A stretch of DNA of 20,766 nt from Mobilitalea sp. (GTDB taxonomy: Bacteria; Bacillota_A; Clostridia; Lachnospirales; Lachnospiraceae): the NCBI GenBank assembly GCA_029974875.1, contig JARKQP010000720.1, forward strand, positions 1 to 20,766, in the 5' to 3' direction. The notes below the pieces were generated by a model. The model had not been told where the DNA came from. It saw only the letters and a program-made list of their open reading frames with translations, and did not search any database. Made by a program: the position numbers and the translations under genes. How positions within the stretch are numbered: the stretch's first letter is position 1; each line of letters starts with the position of its first letter. Shown piece after piece: positions 1-6,820 of the stretch.

Positions 1-865
1 TGGAAATCTTAATCAGGTTGACAGCCAGCGCCTTAAGCAACCCGGATACCTCCACAAATACATCATTATTCTGGGTAATATCCATCGGATACTCCGCCGT
101 AGCCAGCCCGATATCTGTTATATTCCTCAGCTCTTCTATGATGGCAAACCGGTATTTCCGTTCCGCATTACCGCCGGTTCCCACTGCCGTTCCTCCGATA
201 TTTACTTGTCTTAAGCGCTCCTCTACCTTATACAGCCTCCAACGGTCCCTGGCAATTGCCTGGGCATAGGCACCAAATTCAGAGCCAAGGGTAACCGGAA
301 CCGCATCCATTAATTCGGTACGTCCTAATTTCTTTATATCGTCGAATTCATTTTCCTTTATTTGAAGCGCCTGCTGGAGCTTCGCACAGGCCTCGCTGAG
401 CTCCCTTAACAGTTCAATTGCCGCAATCCGCAGCGCCGTCGGATATACATCATTCGTGGATTGACCGCGGTTAACATCGTCCAGGGGATGGATGATGGAA
501 TATTCCCCATACTCTTTTCCCAACAGTCTTAAGGCAAGATTAGCAATTACCTCATTCACATTCATATTGGTGGAGGTGCCTGCCCCACCCTGGAGGGCAT
601 CCACTACAAACTGCCCGTCCGCACTTCCGGCCAGAATCAGATTACATGCCTCTACAATTGCCTGGTAAGCTTCCTTCCCTCCAATATCCAGCTTTATATA
701 GGATAGGGCGGCCGCCTTTTTGATTTTTACAATGGCATAAATTAGTTTTAAATTCGTGCTATGGTAATCCAGTGCAAAATTTTCTTTCGCACGGGCTGTT
801 TGAAGCCCGTATGCCATTTCGTCCGCCAGCTCCACCTCACCAAGCTTGTCTTTTTCCTTACGCAT
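1..865 (-). CDS. aspA: Aspartate ammonia-lyase (aspartase), C-terminal part outside window
   Basis: Aspartase deaminates L-aspartate to fumarate and ammonia in the cytoplasm. The first 288 codons are visible; the gene runs off the left edge, so the conserved GSSxMPxKxN loop of the fumarase/aspartase superfamily is not seen. Visible signatures are QGGAGTSTNMNVNEV (about residues 92-106), HPLDDVNRGQSTNDVYPT (about 126-143), GRTELMDAVPVTLG and IGGTAVGTGGNA, which match aspartase/fumarase regions in order. ATG at 865 is preceded by AAGGGGTGG (870-878). The gene starts 54 bases after the hydF stop on the same strand, with no obvious terminator between, so the two are probably cotranscribed. An aspartase gene beside [FeFe]-hydrogenase maturases is known in several anaerobes. 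A fumarase is the main alternative; the start and the TNMNVNEV region fit aspartase better. Confidence 0.88.
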   Translation of the reverse strand, partial: MRKEKDKLGEVELADEMAYGLQTARAKENFALDYHSTNLKLIYAIVKIKKAAALSYIKLDIGGKEAYQAIVEACNLILAGSADGQFVVDALQGGAGTSTNMNVNEVIANLALRLLGKEYGEYSIIHPLDDVNRGQSTNDVYPTALRIAAIELLRELSEACAKLQQALQIKENEFDDIKKLGRTELMDAVPVTLGSEFGAYAQAIARDRWRLYKVEERLRQVNIGGTAVGTGGNAERKYRFAIIEELRNITDIGLATAEYPMDITQNNDVFVEVSGLLKALAVNLIKIS

Positions 866-919
866 CCTACCACCCCTTAATTTCCTTTAACTATAAGTAT
901 CCGACGTTGTTTTTTTATA

Positions 920-2125
920 TCATTCTTCAATCTCTGATAAAATATGTGGGAAGGGCTCCAGGCTTCTCTTTAGGATGCCCTGCATATAGGCAATCATAAT
1001 TCCATAATTGGTAATCGGTACAACCTGATCCTCTGCGCATTTCATACGGAATTTCACTTCCCGTTCCGGCAGCATGCAGCCGCCGCAATGTACGATTAAT
1101 TTATACTTTGTTAAGTCCTCATAGAATTCACCGCCGGAGGTAAATTCAAAATGGAGCTGCTTTCCGGTATAGTTCTTAATCCACCTTGGCAGCTTTACCT
1201 GTCCGATATCATCACATTGACGGTGGTGGGTACAGCCTTCGGAGATTAGTACATGATCCCCGTCCTCCAGCTTTTCTATGGCTGCTGCACCCTTCACTGC
1301 CTCCTCAAGCAAGCCTTTATATCTTGCGAAGAGAATGGAAAAAGAGGTCAGCATTATATCCTTCGGCGTATCAGCCGAAACCTTTGCAAATACCTGGCTG
1401 TCCGTGATCACCAGCTTGGGTTTCTTTCCAAGATTCGAAAGAGTTTCCCTCAGCTCATATTCCTTCACGACAATTGCGGTCGCATCCGCTTCCAGAATAT
1501 CACGGATGGTCTGCTGCTGGGGCAGGATCAGCCTTCCCTTGGGCGCCGCTTTATCGATTGGAGTGACCAGTACGACAAAATCAGAGGGGTTGATTAAATC
1601 GGCAACGATCTTTAGCTTCTGGTTCTCCACCGGGGCAAGGGAGGCAATCTTTTCTTTTAATGCTTCTATGTTAACCTTATCCTTTGCACTGACATAGATC
1701 TCATGCTCCTTTGCAGCCGGACAGGCTTCGAGTAAGTCTGATTTATTATAAACCACCATATAGTTGATATTTTTCTCCCTGAAGAACTGTATCAGTTCTT
1801 CATCCTCCGGCGACTTTCCGCAGGAAGCGTCCACAATCAGAACCGCCACATCCGTCTTATTCAGCACCTGCTTTGTCTTGCGTATCCGGAGTTCTCCAAG
1901 CATCCCCACATCATCAATTCCGGGAGTATCAATAATCATAACCGGCCCAATTGGAAGCAGCTCCATGGCTTTATAGACCGGATCCGTTGTTGTACCCTTC
2001 ACCTCGGACACTACGGCAAGCTCCTGTCCGGTTACTGCATTAACGATGCTGGATTTACCCGCATTGCGCTTTCCAAAAAAGCCTATATGAATTCTATCTG
2101 CTGAAGGTGTATCATTTAAACCCAT
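920..2125 (-). CDS. hydF: [FeFe] hydrogenase maturation GTPase HydF
   Basis: HydF is the scaffold GTPase that assembles the 2Fe subcluster of the [FeFe]-hydrogenase H-cluster and delivers it to HydA. The Ras-like G domain shows the P-loop GKRNAGKS, the switch GTTTDP, DTPGIDD, the NKSD specificity motif and SAK in order (about residues 18-147 from the chosen start). The C-terminal iron-sulfur motif is present as CTH followed 45 residues later by HCGGC, the family pattern CxH-x(45-53)-HCxxC. The frame also opens at a GTG at 2144-2146, but no ribosome binding site precedes it. ATG at 2125 has AAAGGA about 12 bases upstream and gives the usual HydF N-terminus (MGLNDTPSADRIHIGFFG), length 401. Followed by aspA. 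hydE, hydG and hydrogenase structural genes are not in this window. Confidence 0.96.
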   Translation of the reverse strand: MGLNDTPSADRIHIGFFGKRNAGKSSIVNAVTGQELAVVSEVKGTTTDPVYKAMELLPIGPVMIIDTPGIDDVGMLGELRIRKTKQVLNKTDVAVLIVDASCGKSPEDEELIQFFREKNINYMVVYNKSDLLEACPAAKEHEIYVSAKDKVNIEALKEKIASLAPVENQKLKIVADLINPSDFVVLVTPIDKAAPKGRLILPQQQTIRDILEADATAIVVKEYELRETLSNLGKKPKLVITDSQVFAKVSADTPKDIMLTSFSILFARYKGLLEEAVKGAAAIEKLEDGDHVLISEGCTHHRQCDDIGQVKLPRWIKNYTGKQLHFEFTSGGEFYEDLTKYKLIVHCGGCMLPEREVKFRMKCAEDQVVPITNYGIMIAYMQGILKRSLEPFPHILSEIEE

Positions 2126-2225
2126 TTTATATACCAATCCTTTCACACTTAAAAGCTTACATTTTGGTTATTATAAAGCTTACTCATGGAAACAAGCCTT
2201 GAACCACTTTCCAGTCCACCATAAA

Positions 2226-3194
2226 TTATTCTGAAAAATCTTTCGCTGCAACATAGCCGCCATAGGAATCAGCACTCCTAACCGCGTCTAAAATAGCGTG
2301 CTCAACTGCTTTGCAGGCAAGAATTCCTACCGCATCCAAAGTAGCTTCTACTTCCCCGGTGCACATAGCAAAGATGGTATCCCCATCATAAATCGTATGA
2401 GCCGGCCGGATACATCTTACAAGGCCATTGTGGGCAACCGCTGCCAGCTTTGTGCACTGCGCTTTGTTTAATTTGGCATTTGAAATTATTGTTCCAATCA
2501 CCGTGTTTCCACTGAATAAATCATTCTTCGTTTGAAATCTTTCTAAGATCACTTTCTCACTATCCGCAAAATGCTTTCCATCCTCCGTGCGGATACCTGC
2601 TATAATTTTACCCGTTTGGTTATCATAGATATCACCGACACAATTTACCGCAATGACGGCTCCAACAACAAGCTCCCCATAGCGAAAAGCAGATCTGCCG
2701 ATTCCACCCTTCATGGCACGTTCTATTCCACAGGTTGTGCCAATGGTCGCACCCGTTCCGGCTCCGTAATTCCCACTTTCCCAAAGAGTGTTTTCAAAGG
2801 CATCCCTGCAGGCAGCATATCCCATCCGGGCGTCCGGCCTTATCCTATAATCACCGCATTTTAAGTCAAACAGGATCGCACTGCAGACATTCGGGACAAC
2901 AGTTACACCTACATCACGGCCTATTTTCTTCTCTTCCAGGTATCTCATTACTCCGCCTGCAGCATCAAGCCCAAAGGTACTCCCTCCGGCAAGCACCACC
3001 GCATGTACTTTTTCCCTATTGTTAACCGGATTCAGGGCATCCGTGTCACGGGTTCCCGGGGATCCTCCCCGTACATCTACGCCACAAACAGCGCCTTTCT
3101 CACAAATAACAACAGTACAGCCTGTAGCTGCTTCCAGGTTCTGGGCCTGTCCAAGCTTGAATCCCTTGATCTCTTTCACGCTTATTGTTTCCAT
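2226..3194 (-). CDS. P1 family (DmpA/NylC-type) peptidase
   Basis: This 322-residue protein belongs to peptidase family S58/P1, N-terminal nucleophile hydrolases that self-cleave to expose a Thr or Ser. Characterised members are L-aminopeptidase D-Ala-esterase/amidase (DmpA), beta-peptidyl aminopeptidases (BapA) and nylon-oligomer hydrolase (NylC). Seen here are the glycine-rich segments VRGGSPGTRDTDALNP (41-56) and VLAGGSTFGLDAAGGVMRYLEE (67-87), GNYGAGTGATIGT (141-153) and the predicted autocleavage site N230-T231 in SGNTVIGTIISNAKL. A TTG at 3207-3209 lies in frame, but ATG at 3194 has GGAG nine bases upstream and sits four bases after the coaC stop. Its ribosome site lies inside the end of coaC, so translation is likely coupled. 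Position as last gene of a coaB-coaC unit is notable because P1 enzymes can release N-terminal beta-amino acids and pantothenate contains beta-alanine. Substrate unknown. Confidence 0.9.
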   Translation of the reverse strand: METISVKEIKGFKLGQAQNLEAATGCTVVICEKGAVCGVDVRGGSPGTRDTDALNPVNNREKVHAVVLAGGSTFGLDAAGGVMRYLEEKKIGRDVGVTVVPNVCSAILFDLKCGDYRIRPDARMGYAACRDAFENTLWESGNYGAGTGATIGTTCGIERAMKGGIGRSAFRYGELVVGAVIAVNCVGDIYDNQTGKIIAGIRTEDGKHFADSEKVILERFQTKNDLFSGNTVIGTIISNAKLNKAQCTKLAAVAHNGLVRCIRPAHTIYDGDTIFAMCTGEVEATLDAVGILACKAVEHAILDAVRSADSYGGYVAAKDFSE

Positions 3195-3198
3195 GTGC

Positions 3199-3738
3199 TT
3201 ATTCTCCAAGTGCTTCTTTTATGGTTTTTACAATTGTCCCGACGTCAGCAAGGGCACCTTTTCCAGTGTCACCGCATGCCAGCAGGGATTCTTTTGGTTC
3301 CACAAATTGATAACCATATTCCATCAGTTTTTTAATATTCTCCTGTGTAATAGGATTTTCATACATCGCCGTATTCATCGCCGGGCAAATGATAATGGGC
3401 TTTTGCTTCACCGCCATAACTACGGTCGAAAGCATGTCATCCGCTATTCCCGATGCGATCTTTCCTATTATGTTGGCAGTGGCAGGCGCAATAACACAGC
3501 AGTCTGCTCTTTGTGCCAGCGAGATATGTCTGACATCCGTATAATAGATTTCTTCAAACATATCCGTATATACTTTATTCTTTGTCAAGGTCTGCAGGGT
3601 AAGAGGCGTGATAAATTTGGTTGCTGAATCAGTCATAATTGCATGCACGAGAATATTACTTTTCGTCAATTGATTCGCAATCTCTGCCGCCTTATATGCA
3701 GCGATACTTCCGGTGATTCCCAATATAATTTCTTTCAT
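3199..3738 (-). CDS. coaC: Phosphopantothenoylcysteine decarboxylase (stand-alone)
   Basis: CoaC is an FMN flavoprotein that decarboxylates 4'-phospho-N-pantothenoylcysteine to 4'-phosphopantetheine in CoA synthesis. The 179-residue protein has the whole HFCD flavoprotein fold: GITGSIAAYKAA (8-19) at the FMN site, the catalytic histidine in RHISLAQRAD, the APATANIIGKIASGIADDML segment, PAMNTAMYENP (the substrate-binding PxMNxxMW-like motif) and LACGDTGKGALAD with the catalytic cysteine. In many bacteria this domain is fused to CoaB; here it is separate, as in streptococci and enterococci. ATG at 3738 is six bases after the coaB stop and has several AAAGGAG-like sites upstream, inside the tandem octamer repeat. 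It lies between coaB and the P1 peptidase gene. Confidence 0.94.
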   Translation of the reverse strand: MKEIILGITGSIAAYKAAEIANQLTKSNILVHAIMTDSATKFITPLTLQTLTKNKVYTDMFEEIYYTDVRHISLAQRADCCVIAPATANIIGKIASGIADDMLSTVVMAVKQKPIIICPAMNTAMYENPITQENIKKLMEYGYQFVEPKESLLACGDTGKGALADVGTIVKTIKEALGE

Positions 3739-3742
3739 ATGC

Positions 3743-3774
3743 CTTTACTCCTTTACTCCTTTGCTCCTTTTCTC
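3743..3774 (-). repeat. Four tandem octamers carrying Shine-Dalgarno-like cores at the coaB/coaC junction
   Basis: On the plus strand the octamers are CTTTACTC, CTTTACTC, CTTTGCTC and CTTTTCTC with no spacer, so on the coding strand GAGNAAAG recurs with an eight-base period and offers four AAAGGAG/AAAAGGAG cores. The array encodes the last residues of CoaB, contains its stop codon and ends just before the coaC start. Only the copy nearest coaC is at normal spacing. Eight is not a multiple of three, so gain or loss of one unit would change the CoaB C-terminus. Confidence 0.85.
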
Positions 3775-4533
3775 CCTTGCTGCCATAGTTGATACAGCTA
3801 TGACTTCTGCTATTTCTTCTTTTGTTGAATATTTTGTATAGTTTTTATTCTCATCAATCAAATAACCGATATGCTGCTCCTTTGATATGTCACGCAGATC
3901 ATTTGCCAGAACAAAGCTGCATTTATTATCTTTCAAAAGACAAAAGGCTGTATCGGTCAGTTCATCAAGCGGTACATGATCCAATAATTTAAATCCCACA
4001 AGGAGAGCCTCCGGTGCAATCGTCTGATATAGAGATATAACTTTTGGGGTTTGTTCCATACATAAAATTAAGTTATTTATATTCGAACGGATTTTTCCAT
4101 CATTACTTATGATAGTATCAGCATTCTGGAATAGGGAAAGGATAAAATCATCCGTCATTTGTTGCTGATTTACATTTGCTGAATCCAATTTAGAATTAAG
4201 GGCGCCCCGAAGCATTGATGCAGAGCTTACTGCCTTCACCCTGTAATCACTGACCGCCATGCTATGGATGATGATATCGATAGAATCATTCTTTATAATA
4301 TTTCTGACAGCATTCTCAAGGCTGACAACGGTATCAACATAGATTATCTCTACTTTCCCTGCTTCCGGCAGAATCGAATTTTTACCACAGACATAATATA
4401 TTTTTGTTATATCCTTTATTTTTTCATACGATCCGGCTATTAAACTTCCAAGCTTTCCAGTTGATGTATTGGAAATACTTCTTACACTATCGATTGGTTC
4501 CGTTGTTCCGCCTGCTGTTATCAGAACCTTCAT
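3745..4533 (-). CDS. coaB: Phosphopantothenate--cysteine ligase (stand-alone)
   Basis: CoaB joins cysteine to 4'-phosphopantothenate using a nucleotide triphosphate, the step before CoaC. The 262-residue protein starts with the nucleotide-binding signature LITAGGTTEPIDSVRSISN followed by STGKLG (4-28). It has IHSMAVSDY (89-97), a DGKIRSN region where CoaB proteins carry basic KI(K/S) residues, TPKVISL, VGFKLL, LANDL and TKEEIAEVI. This order matches the streptococcal-type separate CoaB rather than the C-terminal domain of fused CoaBC. ATG at 4533 has AGGTGG about six bases upstream. First gene of the coaB-coaC-peptidase unit, with a promoter at 4610-4638. The extreme C-terminus (AREKRSKGVKE) is encoded by the octamer array and is probably unstructured. 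Confidence 0.92.
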   Translation of the reverse strand: MKVLITAGGTTEPIDSVRSISNTSTGKLGSLIAGSYEKIKDITKIYYVCGKNSILPEAGKVEIIYVDTVVSLENAVRNIIKNDSIDIIIHSMAVSDYRVKAVSSASMLRGALNSKLDSANVNQQQMTDDFILSLFQNADTIISNDGKIRSNINNLILCMEQTPKVISLYQTIAPEALLVGFKLLDHVPLDELTDTAFCLLKDNKCSFVLANDLRDISKEQHIGYLIDENKNYTKYSTKEEIAEVIAVSTMAAREKRSKGVKE

Positions 4534-4609
4534 ATCATCCCACCTATCACATATTTTCCGTAGATAAAGTACCGCATTTTAAAAAATCTGTCAACTCTAT
4601 TGTTTATCA

Positions 4610-4638
4610 ATTATAACAGTATGCTTCTATATTCTCAA
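4610..4638 (-). promoter_or_regulatory. Sigma-A type promoter for coaB-coaC-peptidase
   Basis: Read on the minus strand, TTGAGA (4638-4633), a 17-base spacer and a perfect TATAAT (4615-4610). Transcription would start near 4603, giving a leader of about 70 bases before coaB. A second, weaker candidate is TTGACA (4594-4589) with TACTTT 17 bases on. Confidence 0.7.
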
Positions 4639-4716
4639 TCTTAAATATATAACGTAAGCCATTAAATCAAATGTCTTCCTGGATGGTACACTTATGAATA
4701 GCAGATAAACTTTGAA

Positions 4717-4766
4717 TTATAATAGCACTACCATTCATATTTCTACAAATGGTAGTGCTGTTATAA
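4717..4766 (-). terminator. Hairpin terminator after the GH3 gene
   Basis: A 19-base arm at 4717-4735 pairs with 4748-4766 (18 of 19 Watson-Crick positions) around a 12-base loop. It begins 14 bases past the GH3 stop codon and separates that gene from coaB downstream. On the minus strand the exit side is A/T-rich rather than a clean T run. Confidence 0.75.
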
Positions 4767-4779
4767 TTAATATTTGATA

Positions 4780-6483
4780 TTATAGCCTGGTATCCCACAT
4801 GCCGCAGAAAGCGTCTACCGGGCTAATTCCTTTGAATTCAGATCTTCCCATGAGCTTATCAACGAGGGCGTCTAAGACCGTATCAGTTGAACTATAGGTG
4901 TTAATATACGTTTTCACTCTTGGCGCATCCAGAAGATGATATGGGTTTTCTACCGAGATAAATATGGTTGGAACCGTATTTATGAAAACAGGTACATTCG
5001 CTCCCATCGGCTGTGCCCATTCGATCCGCACTGTAGTTTGGTTGCTCTTTGTTGCCATATTGGCAAGATAAATAATAAGATCATAGTTGTCAGCAATTTC
5101 ATCATAGCGTGTAGCCAGTCCTTCGTAACTGGGATTCGGCTGGAACACATCAATATCAAAGCCTTCCTTCTCAAGAAGCTTCTTAAAGCCTTCCGCCACA
5201 CCTGCTTTCACGGAATAAGCTATTCCTTGCTGGCTTTCGATGTCATAGTACAGCACCTTCTTATATTTCTCCGGGCTTAGAGGCAGAACCCCTTTTTCTT
5301 CCTTCACTATGGTAACCGCTTTGTCAGCACATTCTGCTGCCCAGGCTTTATGTTCCTCCGTTCCGATTGCCTTCTTCGCATCATTTAAGGTTGGCACTAA
5401 GGTACCTTCTGCTTGTTTCTTATGAAGCTTTAATGCAGCCTTAAGGGCAAGGATTTTTGTTACTGCCTCATTAAGCCTTTCCTTGGTTACGACCCCATCC
5501 TTTACACCGTTTCTCATGTATTCATAATCTTCGTTGACGTTCTTCGTAAATAAGAACATATCACAGCCGGCAGCAATTGCTTGCGGCACCAGCCTTGGCC
5601 TGCCCATCGGAATTGTCATTCCTGCCATGGTGGAGGCATCCGTTACTACCAGACCGTTAAAGCCTAGCTGCTCCTTCAATAGCTTCGTTACTAATTCGTA
5701 GGACAGCGTAGCCGGCAGGATATCCCCATCCTTAATGTCCGGATTAAATTTCTTAGTATATGCAGGCTGCATGATATGACCCACCATGACGGTCAGGGCA
5801 CCTTCTTCAATGCAGGCTTTGTATGCCGCACCATAAGTCTTATCCCAATCCTCACAGGACATGGAGTTGATGGAGGTTACGAGATGCTGGTCCCTCTCAT
5901 CCATGCCATCACCCGGAAAATGCTTAATGGAGGCTGCTACTCCATACTCCTGGACTCCCTTTACATATTGGACGCCCATGCGGCGTACCCGGTCCGGGTC
6001 AGACCCCAGCGTTCTTGTATTGGTAATAGGATTTCTAAAGTTGTAATCAATATCTATAATTGGCGCAAACGCCCAATTTGCTCCGACTGCTGCGCCTTCA
6101 CGGCCGCAAACCACACCCAGCTTATAGGCCATTTCATCATCATCCGTGGCTGCAACCTGCATTGGTGCTCCTATAAAGGTACCTTCCTGCACGATACCAT
6201 TTCCGCCCTTTTCTAAATTTGCTGAAATCAGCATAGGAATCCTTGAATTCTCCTGAAGTGTCCTGACTGAATTTATCGCCTGCTCCGCGGGCATAGGCCT
6301 GCACATTAAGCCGCCCGGTTGATATTTGGTGACAAGGTTTTTCAAATCCTCGTTGTCTGAATATGCCACCAGACAGAATAGCTGGCAGATCTTTTCGTCC
6401 TCCGTCATTCCTTCCAGGGTTTTCTCCACCCATTGTATATCCTCATCCGTTAGGTAAAATGGTTTTGCTTTCAAATCAAACAT
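4780..6483 (-). CDS. Glycoside hydrolase family 3, NagZ-like catalytic domain with C-terminal alpha/beta domain
   Basis: A 567-residue retaining exo-glycosidase without a signal peptide, so cytoplasmic. The TIM barrel spans about 15-350 and an alpha/beta C-terminal domain about 375-560. KHFPGDGMDERDQH (187-200) is the GH3 lysine-histidine motif. It retains the Asp-x-His pair (D198, H200) used as acid/base in beta-N-acetylglucosaminidases of the NagZ subgroup, although the usual KHFPGHG reads KHFPGDG. The nucleophile is D282 in VVTDASTM. The layout resembles two-domain NagZ of Bacillus. ATG at 6483 has AAGGAGG seven bases upstream. Divergent from the AraC-GH39 gene and followed by its own terminator, so probably monocistronic. 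Possible activities are beta-N-acetylglucosaminidase or a related beta-glycosidase acting on oligosaccharides from this locus; sequence alone does not settle which. Confidence 0.88.
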   Translation of the reverse strand: MFDLKAKPFYLTDEDIQWVEKTLEGMTEDEKICQLFCLVAYSDNEDLKNLVTKYQPGGLMCRPMPAEQAINSVRTLQENSRIPMLISANLEKGGNGIVQEGTFIGAPMQVAATDDDEMAYKLGVVCGREGAAVGANWAFAPIIDIDYNFRNPITNTRTLGSDPDRVRRMGVQYVKGVQEYGVAASIKHFPGDGMDERDQHLVTSINSMSCEDWDKTYGAAYKACIEEGALTVMVGHIMQPAYTKKFNPDIKDGDILPATLSYELVTKLLKEQLGFNGLVVTDASTMAGMTIPMGRPRLVPQAIAAGCDMFLFTKNVNEDYEYMRNGVKDGVVTKERLNEAVTKILALKAALKLHKKQAEGTLVPTLNDAKKAIGTEEHKAWAAECADKAVTIVKEEKGVLPLSPEKYKKVLYYDIESQQGIAYSVKAGVAEGFKKLLEKEGFDIDVFQPNPSYEGLATRYDEIADNYDLIIYLANMATKSNQTTVRIEWAQPMGANVPVFINTVPTIFISVENPYHLLDAPRVKTYINTYSSTDTVLDALVDKLMGRSEFKGISPVDAFCGMWDTRL

Positions 6484-6575
6484 TTCTTTTCCTCCTTAGG
6501 TTAATCGGTAGCCATACCTCTCTCCAATTGTGTACATATCTGATTATATTGGATCCCTCCATCGGATACCTTGCT

Positions 6576-6654
6576 TTTTTTGTCCTGTTTTGCTTAATTT
6601 CATCTCCTCATTTTGGCACCCCTTTTATCTTCATTTTGCCGATAGGACAAAAAA
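6576..6654. repeat. 11-bp inverted repeat in the GH3/AraC-GH39 control region
   Basis: TTTTTTGTCCT (6576-6586) and AGGACAAAAAA (6644-6654) are perfect inverted copies separated by 57 bases. They lie upstream of both divergent genes and could be a regulator binding pair. The poly-T/A part makes a chance match easier. Confidence 0.4.
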
Positions 6655-6686
6655 TTAAACTTTACCTACAATTAATATATACGGGA

Positions 6687-6695
6687 TGGTATAAT
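6687..6695 (+). promoter_or_regulatory. Upstream extended -10 element (TGGTATAAT)
   Basis: TGG immediately before TATAAT forms an extended -10. No good -35 is seen. If used, the leader before the AraC-GH39 start would be about 118 bases. Confidence 0.4.
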
Positions 6696-6775
6696 ATTCA
6701 CAGATATTATACTAGTATCAAACCAGTGTGTACGCATCCTGGAACACAATAGCCACACCACGAAGCTTGCAGGCA

Positions 6776-6784
6776 TGGTATAAT
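6776..6784 (+). promoter_or_regulatory. Extended -10 promoter of the AraC-GH39 gene
   Basis: TGG plus TATAAT (6779-6784) without a consensus -35, as expected for an activator-dependent or extended -10 promoter. Transcription would start near 6791, about 30 bases before the TTG start, leaving room for the TTAGGAGGAG ribosome site (6806-6815). Confidence 0.5.
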
Positions 6785-6820
6785 CAGGATTAAAAATGTC
6801 ACGATTTAGGAGGAGCCGCC

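Larger units (their letters stand above)
6484..6820. other. Divergent intergenic region between GH3 and AraC-GH39 genes
   Basis: This 337-base gap has no convincing gene. It holds the GH3 ribosome site at the left end, an 11-bp inverted repeat (6576-6586 / 6644-6654), two copies of the decamer ATGGTATAAT (6686-6695 and 6775-6784), each forming an extended -10 box on the plus strand, and a 10-bp perfect palindrome ATACTAGTAT near 6708-6718. No good minus-strand promoter for GH3 could be fixed; a TATAAT read on the minus strand at 6548-6543 lacks a recognisable -35. Confidence 0.6.

Noticed and set aside
1278..1697. A 139-codon plus-strand frame inside hydF
   Set aside because: Antisense shadow of a complete HydF with all GTPase and cysteine motifs.
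2152..2183. Direct repeat AAAGCTTAC twice (2152-2160, 2175-2183) upstream of hydF
   Set aside because: Nine bases in an A/T-rich gap; no second copy elsewhere and no clear promoter geometry, so likely chance.
2126..2225. Possible terminator between the P1 peptidase gene and hydF
   Set aside because: Only a six-bp TGGAAA/TTTCCA stem with a 15-base loop and no T run; read-through into hydF cannot be excluded.
3019..3627. A 202-codon plus-strand frame opposite the P1 peptidase and coaC genes
   Set aside because: Fully antisense to two well-supported enzymes, no ribosome site, composition typical of a shadow frame.
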